5,777 bases of DNA from Pseudomonadota bacterium (lineage in GTDB: Bacteria > Pseudomonadota > Alphaproteobacteria > Rhizobiales > Beijerinckiaceae): NCBI GenBank assembly GCA_023452965.1, contig JAEXUU010000894.1, forward strand, positions 1 to 5,777, given 5' to 3'. Below, piece by piece: positions 1 through 5,738 of the stretch. The translations under genes were made by a program, and so were the position numbers. The stretch's first letter is position 1. Each line of letters starts with the position of its first letter. The notes under the pieces were generated by a model. That model did no database searches. It was not told the origin of the DNA and saw only the letters and a program-made list of their open reading frames with translations.

Positions 1-2
1 CT

Positions 3-482
3 CCCGACGCCATGAACAACCTTGCCATCAGGCGGGCGCAGGGCCGTGGCGGCCCCAAGGACGTGCCTCAGGCGCGGCTCTGGTTCGAGCGAAGCGCCCA
101 GGCCGGTCACTTGGACGCCATGAACAACCTGGCCGACATGCTGCGCATGGGTGTTGCCGGCTCTGTGGACCTGCCACAGGCCCGGCACTGGTACGAGCGG
201 GCAGCTCAGGCCGGCGAGATCAGGGCCATGATCAATGTCGGCGCCATGCTGGAGGGTGGTCTCGGCGGACCGCAGGATATGCCGGAAGCACGGCGCTGGT
301 TCGAGAAGGCCGCGCAAGGCGGCGAGAAGATCGCGATGTACAATCTCGGCGTCCTGCTTGAAAAAGGCGAAGGCGGCCCGCAGGACCTTCCGCAAGCGCG
401 GAGCTGGTACGACAAGGCAGCGCAGGGCGGCCTGCTGCAAGCGGCGGAAAGTCTGCGCGCACTGGACCAGCAAATGCGCTAG
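3..482 (+). CDS. Sel1-like repeat (TPR-type) protein, 3' part only
   Basis: The open frame already reads Pro-Asp-Ala from base 3, before the first in-window ATG at 12. Those residues match the end of a repeat unit, so the gene very probably begins upstream of the window and this is its C-terminal part. Four consecutive 36-residue units begin at the methionines coded at 12, 120, 228 and 336. Each has the Sel1 pattern: a helix 'MxNLxxxLxxG', a Gly/Pro-rich turn with 'GGPQD(L/M)P', then 'QARxWYxKAAQxG'. A 12-residue tail ending in QMR follows. Sel1 repeats fold into paired helices forming a protein-binding solenoid; family members are scaffolds in signalling, envelope or stress functions, and the partner cannot be told from sequence. 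The first unit is the most divergent, with two Arg (LAIRRAQG) where the other units have hydrophobic or other residues. No signal peptide can be judged because the N-terminus is missing. The gene converges on the WYL regulator, 30 bp from stop to stop. Confidence 0.9.
   Translation, partial: PDAMNNLAIRRAQGRGGPKDVPQARLWFERSAQAGHLDAMNNLADMLRMGVAGSVDLPQARHWYERAAQAGEIRAMINVGAMLEGGLGGPQDMPEARRWFEKAAQGGEKIAMYNLGVLLEKGEGGPQDLPQARSWYDKAAQGGLLQAAESLRALDQQMR
12..443 (+). repeat. Four tandem 108-bp (36-codon) Sel1 repeat units
   Basis: Units start at 12, 120, 228 and 336 with an exact 108-bp period and no insertions. DNA-level identity is highest between the first two unit starts (gacgccatgaacaacct near 5 and near 113). 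The other units match mainly at protein level, so this is an old coding repeat rather than a recent slippage array. Confidence 0.85.
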
Positions 483-512
483 CCGAGCGCCCCCCGAACG
501 GACAGCGCGCGC

Positions 513-1250
513 CTACTGGACGCTCGCCGCCACCGCCGCCTGCTGCTCCAGCGCCCGCCGGGCCGCGACCTCCTGCTCCTCCTTCTGCCAGCGGCGGAAG
601 AGGTCGGCGCGACGCGCCGGATAGCGCTCTTCGCGCGCCGTCAACTCGGCGATGCGGTCCGTCCGGAAATGGCGGAAGGCCTGCCGGAGCTCGCACCAGG
701 CGATGACCATGCGCACGCGCTCGAAGAAGGTCAGGCCGATCGGCCAGATCACCCGGCTCGACGATTTCCCGGCCTCGTCGCGATAGCTGATCTCGAGCTT
801 GCGGCCATTGCGGATCGCGGCACGCACCGCCGCGACGTCGACCTGGTCGACCACCATGTCCTTGCAATAGGCCGGCGCGAACAGCGCGCCGGCGAGCAGG
901 ATCGGCCGCAGATGCGCCGGCAGAACCGCCGCGACCTTGGAGACGACATCCTCGGCGGCGCGCGCCAACGTCGGGTCCGCGCGCTCGGAGAGCCAGCGCA
1001 TGCCGACCAGCACGGCCTCGATCTCGTCGGGCGAGAACATCAGCGGCGGCAGGTCGAAGCCGGCATCGAGGACATAGCCGATGCCGGCCTCGCCGCGCAC
1101 CGGCACGCCCTGGCGCAGCAGCGCGGCAATGTCGCGATAGACGGTGCGCACCGAGACATCGAGCTCGGAGGCGAGCGTCTCGGCGGTGACGGGGCGGCGG
1201 CGACGGCGCAGCCCCTGAATCAGATCGAGCAAACGTTCAGCGCGTTGCAT
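513..1250 (-). CDS. HTH/WYL-domain (YafY-type) transcriptional regulator
   Basis: A 245-aa DNA-binding regulator. Residues 1-60 form a winged helix-turn-helix of the HTH_11 type: 'RLLDLIQGL', then 'LASELDVSVRTVYRDIAAL' with the recognition helix around 33-43, then the wing 'GIGYVL'. Residues about 136-205 form a WYL domain, with the signature region 'WCELR..FRHFRTDRI' at 185-200 (Tyr replaced by Cys at 186, as is common in YafY-type members). WYL domains bind small or nucleic-acid ligands and tune DNA binding. The C-terminus is a charged, probably coiled helix. I chose the ATG at 1250 because homology to the family starts at MQRAERLL and a GGAAG-like Shine-Dalgarno lies just upstream. The frame is open to a TTG at 1358, but that 36-residue extension looks unlike the family and would cross the operator palindrome. 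The divergent neighbour is a GST-like gene, a typical arrangement for a local regulator. The ligand is unknown; repressor versus activator cannot be decided. Confidence 0.92.
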   Translation of the reverse strand: MQRAERLLDLIQGLRRRRRPVTAETLASELDVSVRTVYRDIAALLRQGVPVRGEAGIGYVLDAGFDLPPLMFSPDEIEAVLVGMRWLSERADPTLARAAEDVVSKVAAVLPAHLRPILLAGALFAPAYCKDMVVDQVDVAAVRAAIRNGRKLEISYRDEAGKSSSRVIWPIGLTFFERVRMVIAWCELRQAFRHFRTDRIAELTAREERYPARRADLFRRWQKEEQEVAARRALEQQAAVAASVQ

Positions 1251-1303
1251 GACGGGGCTTCCGCTTCGGGAAAGATCGGTTAGCGTCACTCTGCCGCAGA
1301 CGC

Positions 1304-1322
1304 CCTGACAATCATTGTCAGG
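1304..1322. promoter_or_regulatory. Candidate operator: perfect 19-bp palindrome between regulator and GST
   Basis: CCTGACAATCATTGTCAGG is a perfect 9+1+9 inverted repeat centred on C1313. It lies 53 bp upstream of the regulator start and 59 bp upstream of the GST start. On each strand it contains TTGTCA, a plausible -35-like hexamer, so a bound dimer could block or position polymerase in both directions. No convincing -10 is visible at the ideal distance (TATGGT at 1336-1341 on + has only a 15-bp spacer). Binding by the adjacent WYL regulator is inference from position and symmetry. Confidence 0.6.
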
Positions 1323-1370
1323 AGCGTGGCAGCAGTATGGTGGCCGGCCGGCGTGCAAATGTGCCGCCGC

Positions 1371-1377
1371 GAGGAGG
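1371..1377 (+). promoter_or_regulatory. Strong Shine-Dalgarno of the GST-like gene
   Basis: GAGGAGG lies 4 bp before the ATG at 1382. It decides this start over the in-frame ATG at 1337, which would add 15 residues (beginning MVAGRR) that do not resemble the family and has no good ribosome binding site. Confidence 0.8.
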
Positions 1378-1381
1378 ATTC

Positions 1382-2101
1382 ATGTTGGAGCTGCACGTTT
1401 TCGGCCCCGGCTTCGGCCTACCGGACCCGAGCCCTTTCTGCGTCAAGGCCATGATCCTGATGGAGATGTCGGGACTGCCCTATCGCCGGGTTCGCGGCAA
1501 TCTGCGCAAGGCGCCGAAAGGCAAGTTCCCGGTGCTGGTAGATGATGGGGAGATCATTCCGGACACCAGCTTCATCAGGCTGCATCTCGAGCGGAAGCAC
1601 GGCATCGACTTCGACAAGGGACTGAGCGCCGAGCAGCGCGGCCTCGCCTGGGCCGTCGAAAAGATGCTGGAAGATCATCTCTATTGGCAGATCGTCCAGG
1701 AGCGCTGGGCCAATTCAGCCAATTTCGACCGCGGGCCGCGCCATTTCTTCAACGCCGTGCCCGCGCCCTTGCGACCGCTTGTGATCGCCATGGTCAAGCG
1801 CGAAGTGCGCCGCAACCTGCACGGCCACGGCATCGGCCGGCACAGCGACGAAGAACGGCTGATCCTGGCGCGGCAGGCGCTGGATTCGTTGTCCGGGCTG
1901 CTAGGCAGCAAGCCCTACCTGACCGGTCCGGACCCGTGCGGCGGCGACGCGACGTTCGGCGCCTTCATGATCTCGGGGCTGTGCGAGACCTTCGACTCAC
2001 CGCTGCGAGGCGCGCTCGCCGAGCACGCCAACCTCGTCGCCTATGCGGGCCGGATGCGGGATCGCTACTTCAAGGGCGACGCGGAGGCTGCGCCGGTCTG
2101 A
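1382..2101 (+). CDS. Glutathione S-transferase family protein, Faxc/metaxin-like
   Basis: A 239-aa soluble protein. Residues 1-75 look like a thioredoxin-fold GST N-terminal domain: a beta strand 'LELHVFGPGFG', then 'SPFCVKAMILMEMSGLPY' with Cys20 at the start of helix 1 as the likely catalytic or glutathione-contacting residue. The cis-Pro strand 'GKFPVLVDDGEIIPDTSFI' follows, with the Asp61-Thr62-Ser63 glutathione-binding turn. The all-helical C-terminal domain carries the Faxc-like markers: 'FNAVPAPLRPLV' at 124-134, 'HGHGIGRHSDEE' at 147-158, and 'KPYLTGPDPCGGDATFGAF' at 177-195. This subgroup (related to animal failed-axon-connections and metaxin proteins) is common in proteobacteria; substrates are largely uncharacterised, so a detoxification or stress role is only family-based inference. 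There is no signal peptide, so it is cytoplasmic. It diverges from the WYL regulator and is probably its target. Its stop lies 12 bp from the stop of the convergent small-protein gene. Confidence 0.92.
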   Translation: MLELHVFGPGFGLPDPSPFCVKAMILMEMSGLPYRRVRGNLRKAPKGKFPVLVDDGEIIPDTSFIRLHLERKHGIDFDKGLSAEQRGLAWAVEKMLEDHLYWQIVQERWANSANFDRGPRHFFNAVPAPLRPLVIAMVKREVRRNLHGHGIGRHSDEERLILARQALDSLSGLLGSKPYLTGPDPCGGDATFGAFMISGLCETFDSPLRGALAEHANLVAYAGRMRDRYFKGDAEAAPV

Positions 2102-2113
2102 CGCCAGATGGCC

Positions 2114-2473
2114 TCAAGGCCGCTGCAGCTTGCAGCGGTCGATGAAGTCATAGCCCTTGGCGCGGGCGGAATCGTTGAAATAACCGGTCTCTCGGAAAGC
2201 CTGGAGCTCATCCTTGGTCATCGCGTTGACCGTGCCCTTGGCGTAGCAGCTACAGGGCGAATGCACCGCCTCGCGGGTGGTGTTCATCAGGCGCGACTGG
2301 GTGACCAGGCAGGCGTCGAAGGCGCGCAGCTGGATCATGTAGGGCGTTAGGTTCTTGGCGGTCGGGTCCGGCGGCGGCAAGGCGCTGGTGCCGGCGGCGG
2401 CAAGCGCCCCCTGCGAAACCAGCATGGACAAACCCACGGCCCAGAAGGCCGCACCAACCCGCCGCGTGATCAT
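2114..2473 (-). CDS. Small secreted four-cysteine protein, function unknown
   Basis: A 119-aa protein that I do not recognise as a named family. Residues 1-25 form a signal peptide: MITRR, a hydrophobic stretch 'VGAAFWAVGLSMLVS', then 'GALA' with likely cleavage after Ala25. After a Pro-rich linker (ALPPPDP), the mature domain has four cysteines: C55 in 'DACL', C74 and C76 in 'SPCSC', and C114 in 'DRCK'. This suggests two disulfides in the periplasm, or possibly metal or haem-free redox chemistry through the C-x-C. 'MTKDELQAF' between them looks like an amphipathic helix. I chose the ATG at 2473 because it places the signal peptide at the N-terminus. The frame is open to a GTG at 2563, giving 30 extra residues that would bury the signal. 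No strong Shine-Dalgarno is visible. It lies 120 bp downstream of the molybdoenzyme on the same strand, but a terminator-like hairpin separates them. Confidence 0.75.
   Translation of the reverse strand: MITRRVGAAFWAVGLSMLVSQGALAAAGTSALPPPDPTAKNLTPYMIQLRAFDACLVTQSRLMNTTREAVHSPCSCYAKGTVNAMTKDELQAFRETGYFNDSARAKGYDFIDRCKLQRP
2118..2140. terminator. Stem-loop in the GST/small-protein convergent junction
   Basis: CCGCTGCAGCTTGCAGCGG (2120-2138) is a perfect 8-bp stem with a 3-nt loop, extendable to 10 pairs (2118-2140) with one G.T wobble. It begins 17 bp after the GST stop and lies within the last codons of the opposing gene (KLQRP-stop). There is no T-run on either side, so it is not a classic intrinsic terminator. 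It could stabilise the GST mRNA 3' end or pause polymerase. The symmetry may partly be a by-product of coding. Confidence 0.35.
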
Positions 2474-2573
2474 TGTCGATACCGTTCCGTCTTCGCGGCG
2501 CAGCCCGAGCGAAACCCCGAATCCGCTCTCTAATGACCCGCCTGCGAGCGGAGGATGGTCCACAGCACCGGTG

Positions 2574-2596
2574 AAAAATCAATGACCCAAAGGTCA
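2574..2596 (-). terminator. Putative intrinsic terminator of the molybdoenzyme gene
   Basis: Read on the minus strand, TGACC-TTTG-GGTCA (2596 to 2583) forms a 5-bp stem with a 4-nt loop. After TTGA comes a run of five T (2578 to 2574). The hairpin starts at the TGA stop codon itself. The stem is short for a terminator, but the T-run is conspicuous in such GC-rich sequence, and it would separate this gene from the small-protein gene downstream. Confidence 0.4.
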
Positions 2597-4681
2597 CACC
2601 TTGCGAATCCAGACCCTGTTGTCGTGGAAGGCCGCGCCGCCGAAAGGCGCGATCGAGTCCGCCCCGGTCAGGGTGTTGATGCCGCGACCGCCGCGATGGG
2701 CTCCGTTCGGCCAGATCGACTCGGCGATAACGACGCCGCGCACCAGCCCGTCGAACAGCACCGCGTCGAGATGCACCTCGCCGCGACGGTTGCCGACCAC
2801 GATCGCGTCGCCCTGGGCGATTCCCAGCTTCGCCGCATCGTCGGGATGCAGCATCAGCGTCGGCCCGCCCTCCTTCTTGCGCGCCGTCGGCGTCTCGGTG
2901 AAGGACGAGTTCAGGAAGTTCCGGGCCGGGCTGGTGGCAAGCCGGAACGGGTGCTCGGCATCGGCCGTCTCAATGACGTTCCAATGGGCGGGCATGGCCG
3001 GGATCGCGGCATGCGGGCCGGTGAGGCCGGCATTGCTGTTGGGGACCTTGCTCCAGTCCGGCTTGAAGCGGAAGCGGCCGCCCGGCCAGCCGAAACCCTT
3101 GAGATAATGCGCCGTCTCAAAATCCGGCTGGATGTCGTGGAATTCGCTGGCGATCAGTTCCTCGAGCGTGCCGCGTCCGGTCTGCTGCAAGGTCCAGTCG
3201 ACGATCTCGCGCGGGTTCATCGAGAAGCCGCGATGCTCGGCGCCGAGGCGCTGGGCCAAAGCGCAGATCACCTCATGGTTCGAGCGGCACTCGCCCGGCG
3301 GATCGATCAGCTTGCCGCCCCACATGATGTGCTGGTGCCCGCCGCCCTGATAGAGGTCGTCATGCTCCATGAACTGCGTCGCAGGCAGGACGATGTCCGC
3401 CATGGCGGCGGTCTCGGTCATGAACTGCTCGTGCACGACGGTGAAGAGGTCGTCGCGGGAAAAGCCGCGCTTGACCAGTTCCTGCTCTGGCGCGACCGAG
3501 ACCGGATTGGTGTTCTGGATGAACAGCGCCCTCACCGGCCCGCCCTGCCGCAATGCCTCGGCATCACCCGTCAGGATGCGGCCGATCTGCGACTGGTCGA
3601 GCTGACGAACCTTCGGGTCGGCCTTGTCGAGCCCCTCGATCAGGCCCTTGCGCCATTTGTAGACGCCGCTGTTCGAATGGAAGGCGCCGCCGCCCTCATG
3701 CTGCCAGGCGCCGGTGACGGTCGGCACGCAGAGCGCCGCATGCATGTTGACCGCGCCGTTGCGCTGACGCGCCAAGCCGTAGCCGAGCCGGAAATAGCTG
3801 CGCTTGCGGGTGCCGACGAGCTCGGCGAAGGCCTCGATCTCTTCGACCGAAAGGCCGGTGATCGCCGCGGCCCATTCGGGCGTGCGCGTCGCCAGATGCG
3901 CTTCCAGCTCCTCGGTTCCGTCGGCGAAGCGAGCGAGGTAGTCGCGGTCCGCGAGGCCGTCGCGGAAGAGCACATGCATCACGGCGCAGGCGAGCGCGCC
4001 GTCGGTCCCCGGCCGCAGGACGAGGCCGAGATCGGCCTGGTCGATCGTGGCGTTGCGATAGATGTCGATCGCCACGATCTTGGCACCGCGCTCCTTACGG
4101 GCCTTGACCGCATGGTGCATGACGTTGACCTGGGTGTGCACCGGGTTGGTGCCCCAGATCACGACGCAGTCGGACTTCGCCATCTCGCGCGGATCCGCCC
4201 CGGCGAGCCGTCCGGTGCCGGCGATGTAACCGGTCCAGGCGGACGTCGTGCAGATCGTCGAGAACTGGCCGGAATAGCGCTTGGCATTGCGCAGGCGGTT
4301 GATGCCGTCGCGCATCACCAGCCCCATCGTGCCCGCATAGTAATAGGGCCAGATCGTCTCGGCGCCGAACTGCTCCTCCAGCGCGAGGAAGCGCTCGGCG
4401 ATCTCGTCCAGCGCCTCGTCCCAGGAGATACGCTCGAAGGCGCCGGAGCCCTTCGGGCCGACGCGGCGCAATGGATACAGCAGCCGATCGGGATGATGGA
4501 TTCGCTCGGCGTAGCGCGCGACTTTGGCGCAGATCACGCCGTCGGTGTAGGTCTGTCGCTTGCTGCCGCGGACCCGCCCGATGCTGCGGCCGTCGATGAC
4601 CTCGACCTCCAGCGAACAGGCCGATGGGCAATCATGCGGACAGACGGAAGGCAGGCGCTGGACGCGAGGAAGTTCTGTCAT
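2594..4681 (-). CDS. Molybdopterin (bis-MGD) oxidoreductase, DMSO-reductase superfamily
   Basis: A 695-aa enzyme of the formate dehydrogenase/DMSO reductase superfamily (COG0243 type). The N-terminal 4Fe-4S module has C14-x3-C18-x3-C22 in 'CPHDCPSAC', the fourth ligand C51, and the conserved Lys53 ('CAKVARY') that links cluster and pterin electronically. Residues about 66-480 are the molybdopterin oxidoreductase domain, with 'RISWDEALDEIA' at 84-95, 'VIWGTNPVHT' at 174-183, 'FIQNTNPVSVAP' at 387-398 and 'ADIVLPATQFMEHDD' at 428-442. Residues about 578-690 are the dinucleotide-binding domain, ending 'NTLTGADSIAPFGGAAFHDNRVWI'. The molybdenum ligand should fall near 'STICTTSAW' (141-149), with C144 or S147 as candidates I cannot separate. 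There is no twin-arginine signal, so the protein is probably cytoplasmic. No iron-sulfur, membrane or FdhD-like partner gene is present, so the electron partner and substrate are unknown. The ATG at 4681 is supported by AGGAAGG 4 bp upstream. The length fits the family and the gene looks intact. Confidence 0.93.
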   Translation of the reverse strand: MTELPRVQRLPSVCPHDCPSACSLEVEVIDGRSIGRVRGSKRQTYTDGVICAKVARYAERIHHPDRLLYPLRRVGPKGSGAFERISWDEALDEIAERFLALEEQFGAETIWPYYYAGTMGLVMRDGINRLRNAKRYSGQFSTICTTSAWTGYIAGTGRLAGADPREMAKSDCVVIWGTNPVHTQVNVMHHAVKARKERGAKIVAIDIYRNATIDQADLGLVLRPGTDGALACAVMHVLFRDGLADRDYLARFADGTEELEAHLATRTPEWAAAITGLSVEEIEAFAELVGTRKRSYFRLGYGLARQRNGAVNMHAALCVPTVTGAWQHEGGGAFHSNSGVYKWRKGLIEGLDKADPKVRQLDQSQIGRILTGDAEALRQGGPVRALFIQNTNPVSVAPEQELVKRGFSRDDLFTVVHEQFMTETAAMADIVLPATQFMEHDDLYQGGGHQHIMWGGKLIDPPGECRSNHEVICALAQRLGAEHRGFSMNPREIVDWTLQQTGRGTLEELIASEFHDIQPDFETAHYLKGFGWPGGRFRFKPDWSKVPNSNAGLTGPHAAIPAMPAHWNVIETADAEHPFRLATSPARNFLNSSFTETPTARKKEGGPTLMLHPDDAAKLGIAQGDAIVVGNRRGEVHLDAVLFDGLVRGVVIAESIWPNGAHRGGRGINTLTGADSIAPFGGAAFHDNRVWIRKV

Positions 4682-4755
4682 GCATCCTTCCTAGAACAGG
4701 TCCAGGCTCTCCGGAAGTCGTTCCCGCCAAGACCGGCGGCGAGACGGGCATGGTT

Positions 4756-4774
4756 CCGATTCGTACCGAATCGG
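4756..4774. promoter_or_regulatory. Candidate operator: 19-bp inverted repeat between molybdoenzyme and MipA-like genes
   Basis: CCGATTCGTACCGAATCGG is a perfect 8-bp inverted repeat with a 3-bp spacer. It sits 74 bp upstream of the molybdoenzyme start and 122 bp upstream of the MipA-like start. No T-run follows on either strand, and both flanking genes start away from it, which favours a protein-binding site over a terminator. No regulator gene is adjacent, so the binding protein is unknown. I could not find a convincing -35/-10 pair for either gene in this 215-bp gap. Confidence 0.45.
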
Positions 4775-4873
4775 CCTCTTCTGGTAGGCAGCAGCTTTCC
4801 GCCCGCCCCGACGCGGCGCATCAACCTCGGGTTAAGACTAATGAATCACATTGTCGCCGTTGGTCTGGTCTGG

Positions 4874-4887
4874 GGCGCCTCGGCGCC
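4874..4887 (+). promoter_or_regulatory. Small hairpin abutting the MipA-like gene's Shine-Dalgarno
   Basis: GGCGC-CTCG-GCGCC forms a 5-bp, all-GC stem with a tetraloop. It ends directly before GGAG (4888-4891), the presumed ribosome binding site 5 bp upstream of the ATG at 4897. It could influence ribosome access; chance occurrence in GC-rich DNA is also possible. Confidence 0.25.
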
Positions 4888-4896
4888 GGAGTTGTG

Positions 4897-5721
4897 ATGA
4901 TGCGTTGCGTTGCGTTCCTTGCGGGTCTTGTCGGCCTGGCTTCCGTGCTTGCGGCTCCTGCAAAGGCACAATCTCCGGAATACACCCAGTACACCTCGCC
5001 TGAATCGGTCCAAAACTGGCACCTGACGCTGGGTGCAGGCCTGCGCTACCAGCCCGATTATGTCGGCTCCAACGACTACATCTTCCGGCCGCGCGGCATC
5101 ATCTCGCTCGGACGCGGCACGAGGAGCACATGGTGGTCGGCCGAGGACGACGCGATCAGCATCGGCTTCTTCTCCGGCAAGGCCTGGCGCGTCGGCTTCT
5201 CCGGCAACCTGCTCTGGGAGCGCAAGGCCAGCACCAACGCGGCGCTGCGCATCACCGGCGTGCCGGACACCAAGTTCGGCGGCGAGGCCGGCATGTTCGC
5301 CGAGTTCTACCCGACGTCCTGGCTGCGCGGCCGCGTCGACCTGCGCCGTGGCATCGTCGCGCATGACGGCGTCGTCGCCGAGTTCAAGGTCGAGGCTTTC
5401 CAGCGCATCGGCGCCTGGTCGATCGGCGCCGGGCCGCGCATGACCGTCGCGAGCGCCGACTATGTGCGCACCTATTTCGGCGGCGGCTGGGCCGGCAATG
5501 GCGGCCTGCTGCAGCGCTTCAACACCGGCGTGCACTCGGTCGGCGCGATCGCCCAGGCGACCTATGCCTGGAGCGACAAGCTCCAGACCACGGCCTATGT
5601 CGAGTACAAGCACCTGATGGGCGACGCCGCCAAGGCGCCGATCGTCAAGACCTATGGGGCGCGCGATTCGATCACGGTCGGCGTCTCCGCGACCTACGCC
5701 TTCGATCTCGGCTTCAAGTAG
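4897..5721 (+). CDS. MipA/OmpV-family outer-membrane protein
   Basis: A 274-aa predicted outer-membrane beta-barrel. Residues 1-24 form a signal peptide (MMRC, a hydrophobic core, then 'APAKA') with likely cleavage before Gln25. The mature protein starts with the family's first-strand pattern 'WHLTLGAGLRYQPDYVGSNDY', followed by 'FRPRGIISL'. Many alternating amphipathic strands with aromatic girdles follow ('ISIGFFSGKAWRVGFSGN', 'TKFGGEAGMFAEFYP', 'WSIGAGPRMTVA'). The final strand 'ITVGVSATYAFDLGFK' ends the barrel. MipA of E. coli is known as an MltA-interacting scaffold between murein hydrolase and synthase, and OmpV relatives are porin-like; which role applies here is unknown. Two adjacent ATGs (4897 and 4900) are possible starts; GGAG at 4888-4891 is 5 or 8 bp away. 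The frame is open to 4624, but that extension overlaps the divergent gene and lacks a signal sequence at its start. Confidence 0.88.
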   Translation: MMRCVAFLAGLVGLASVLAAPAKAQSPEYTQYTSPESVQNWHLTLGAGLRYQPDYVGSNDYIFRPRGIISLGRGTRSTWWSAEDDAISIGFFSGKAWRVGFSGNLLWERKASTNAALRITGVPDTKFGGEAGMFAEFYPTSWLRGRVDLRRGIVAHDGVVAEFKVEAFQRIGAWSIGAGPRMTVASADYVRTYFGGGWAGNGGLLQRFNTGVHSVGAIAQATYAWSDKLQTTAYVEYKHLMGDAAKAPIVKTYGARDSITVGVSATYAFDLGFK

Positions 5722-5738
5722 CAGGTTCGCCAGATACT

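Noticed and set aside
484..526. CGAGCG/CGCTCG inverted repeat at the Sel1/WYL convergent junction as a terminator
   Set aside because: The arms are only 6 bp and separated by a 31-bp loop with no T-run; chance pairing is expected in this base composition.
669..1283. A 204-codon open frame on the + strand opposite the WYL regulator
   Set aside because: The opposite strand carries a complete HTH/WYL protein. This frame is Arg/His/Asp-rich without motifs and runs into the regulatory gap.
1251..1358. Upstream TTG start extending the WYL regulator by 36 residues
   Set aside because: The extension contains clustered cysteines and no family similarity, it would overlap the palindrome, and the ATG at 1250 has a better ribosome binding site and family-consistent N-terminus.
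2523..2551. CCGCTC/GAGCGG inverted repeat upstream of the small secreted protein gene
   Set aside because: It is a 6-bp arm with a 17-bp spacer and no promoter or terminator context; too weak to call.
4724..4739. CCGCC/GGCGG short hairpin upstream of the molybdoenzyme
   Set aside because: Five GC pairs with a 6-nt loop are common by chance in DNA of this composition, and it does not touch the ribosome binding site.
2555..4897. A 780-codon open frame on the + strand covering the whole molybdoenzyme gene
   Set aside because: It is antisense to a gene with unmistakable family motifs. Its product is rich in Arg, Asp, His and Ala with no recognisable domain, as expected from a mirror frame in GC-rich coding DNA where stops are rare.
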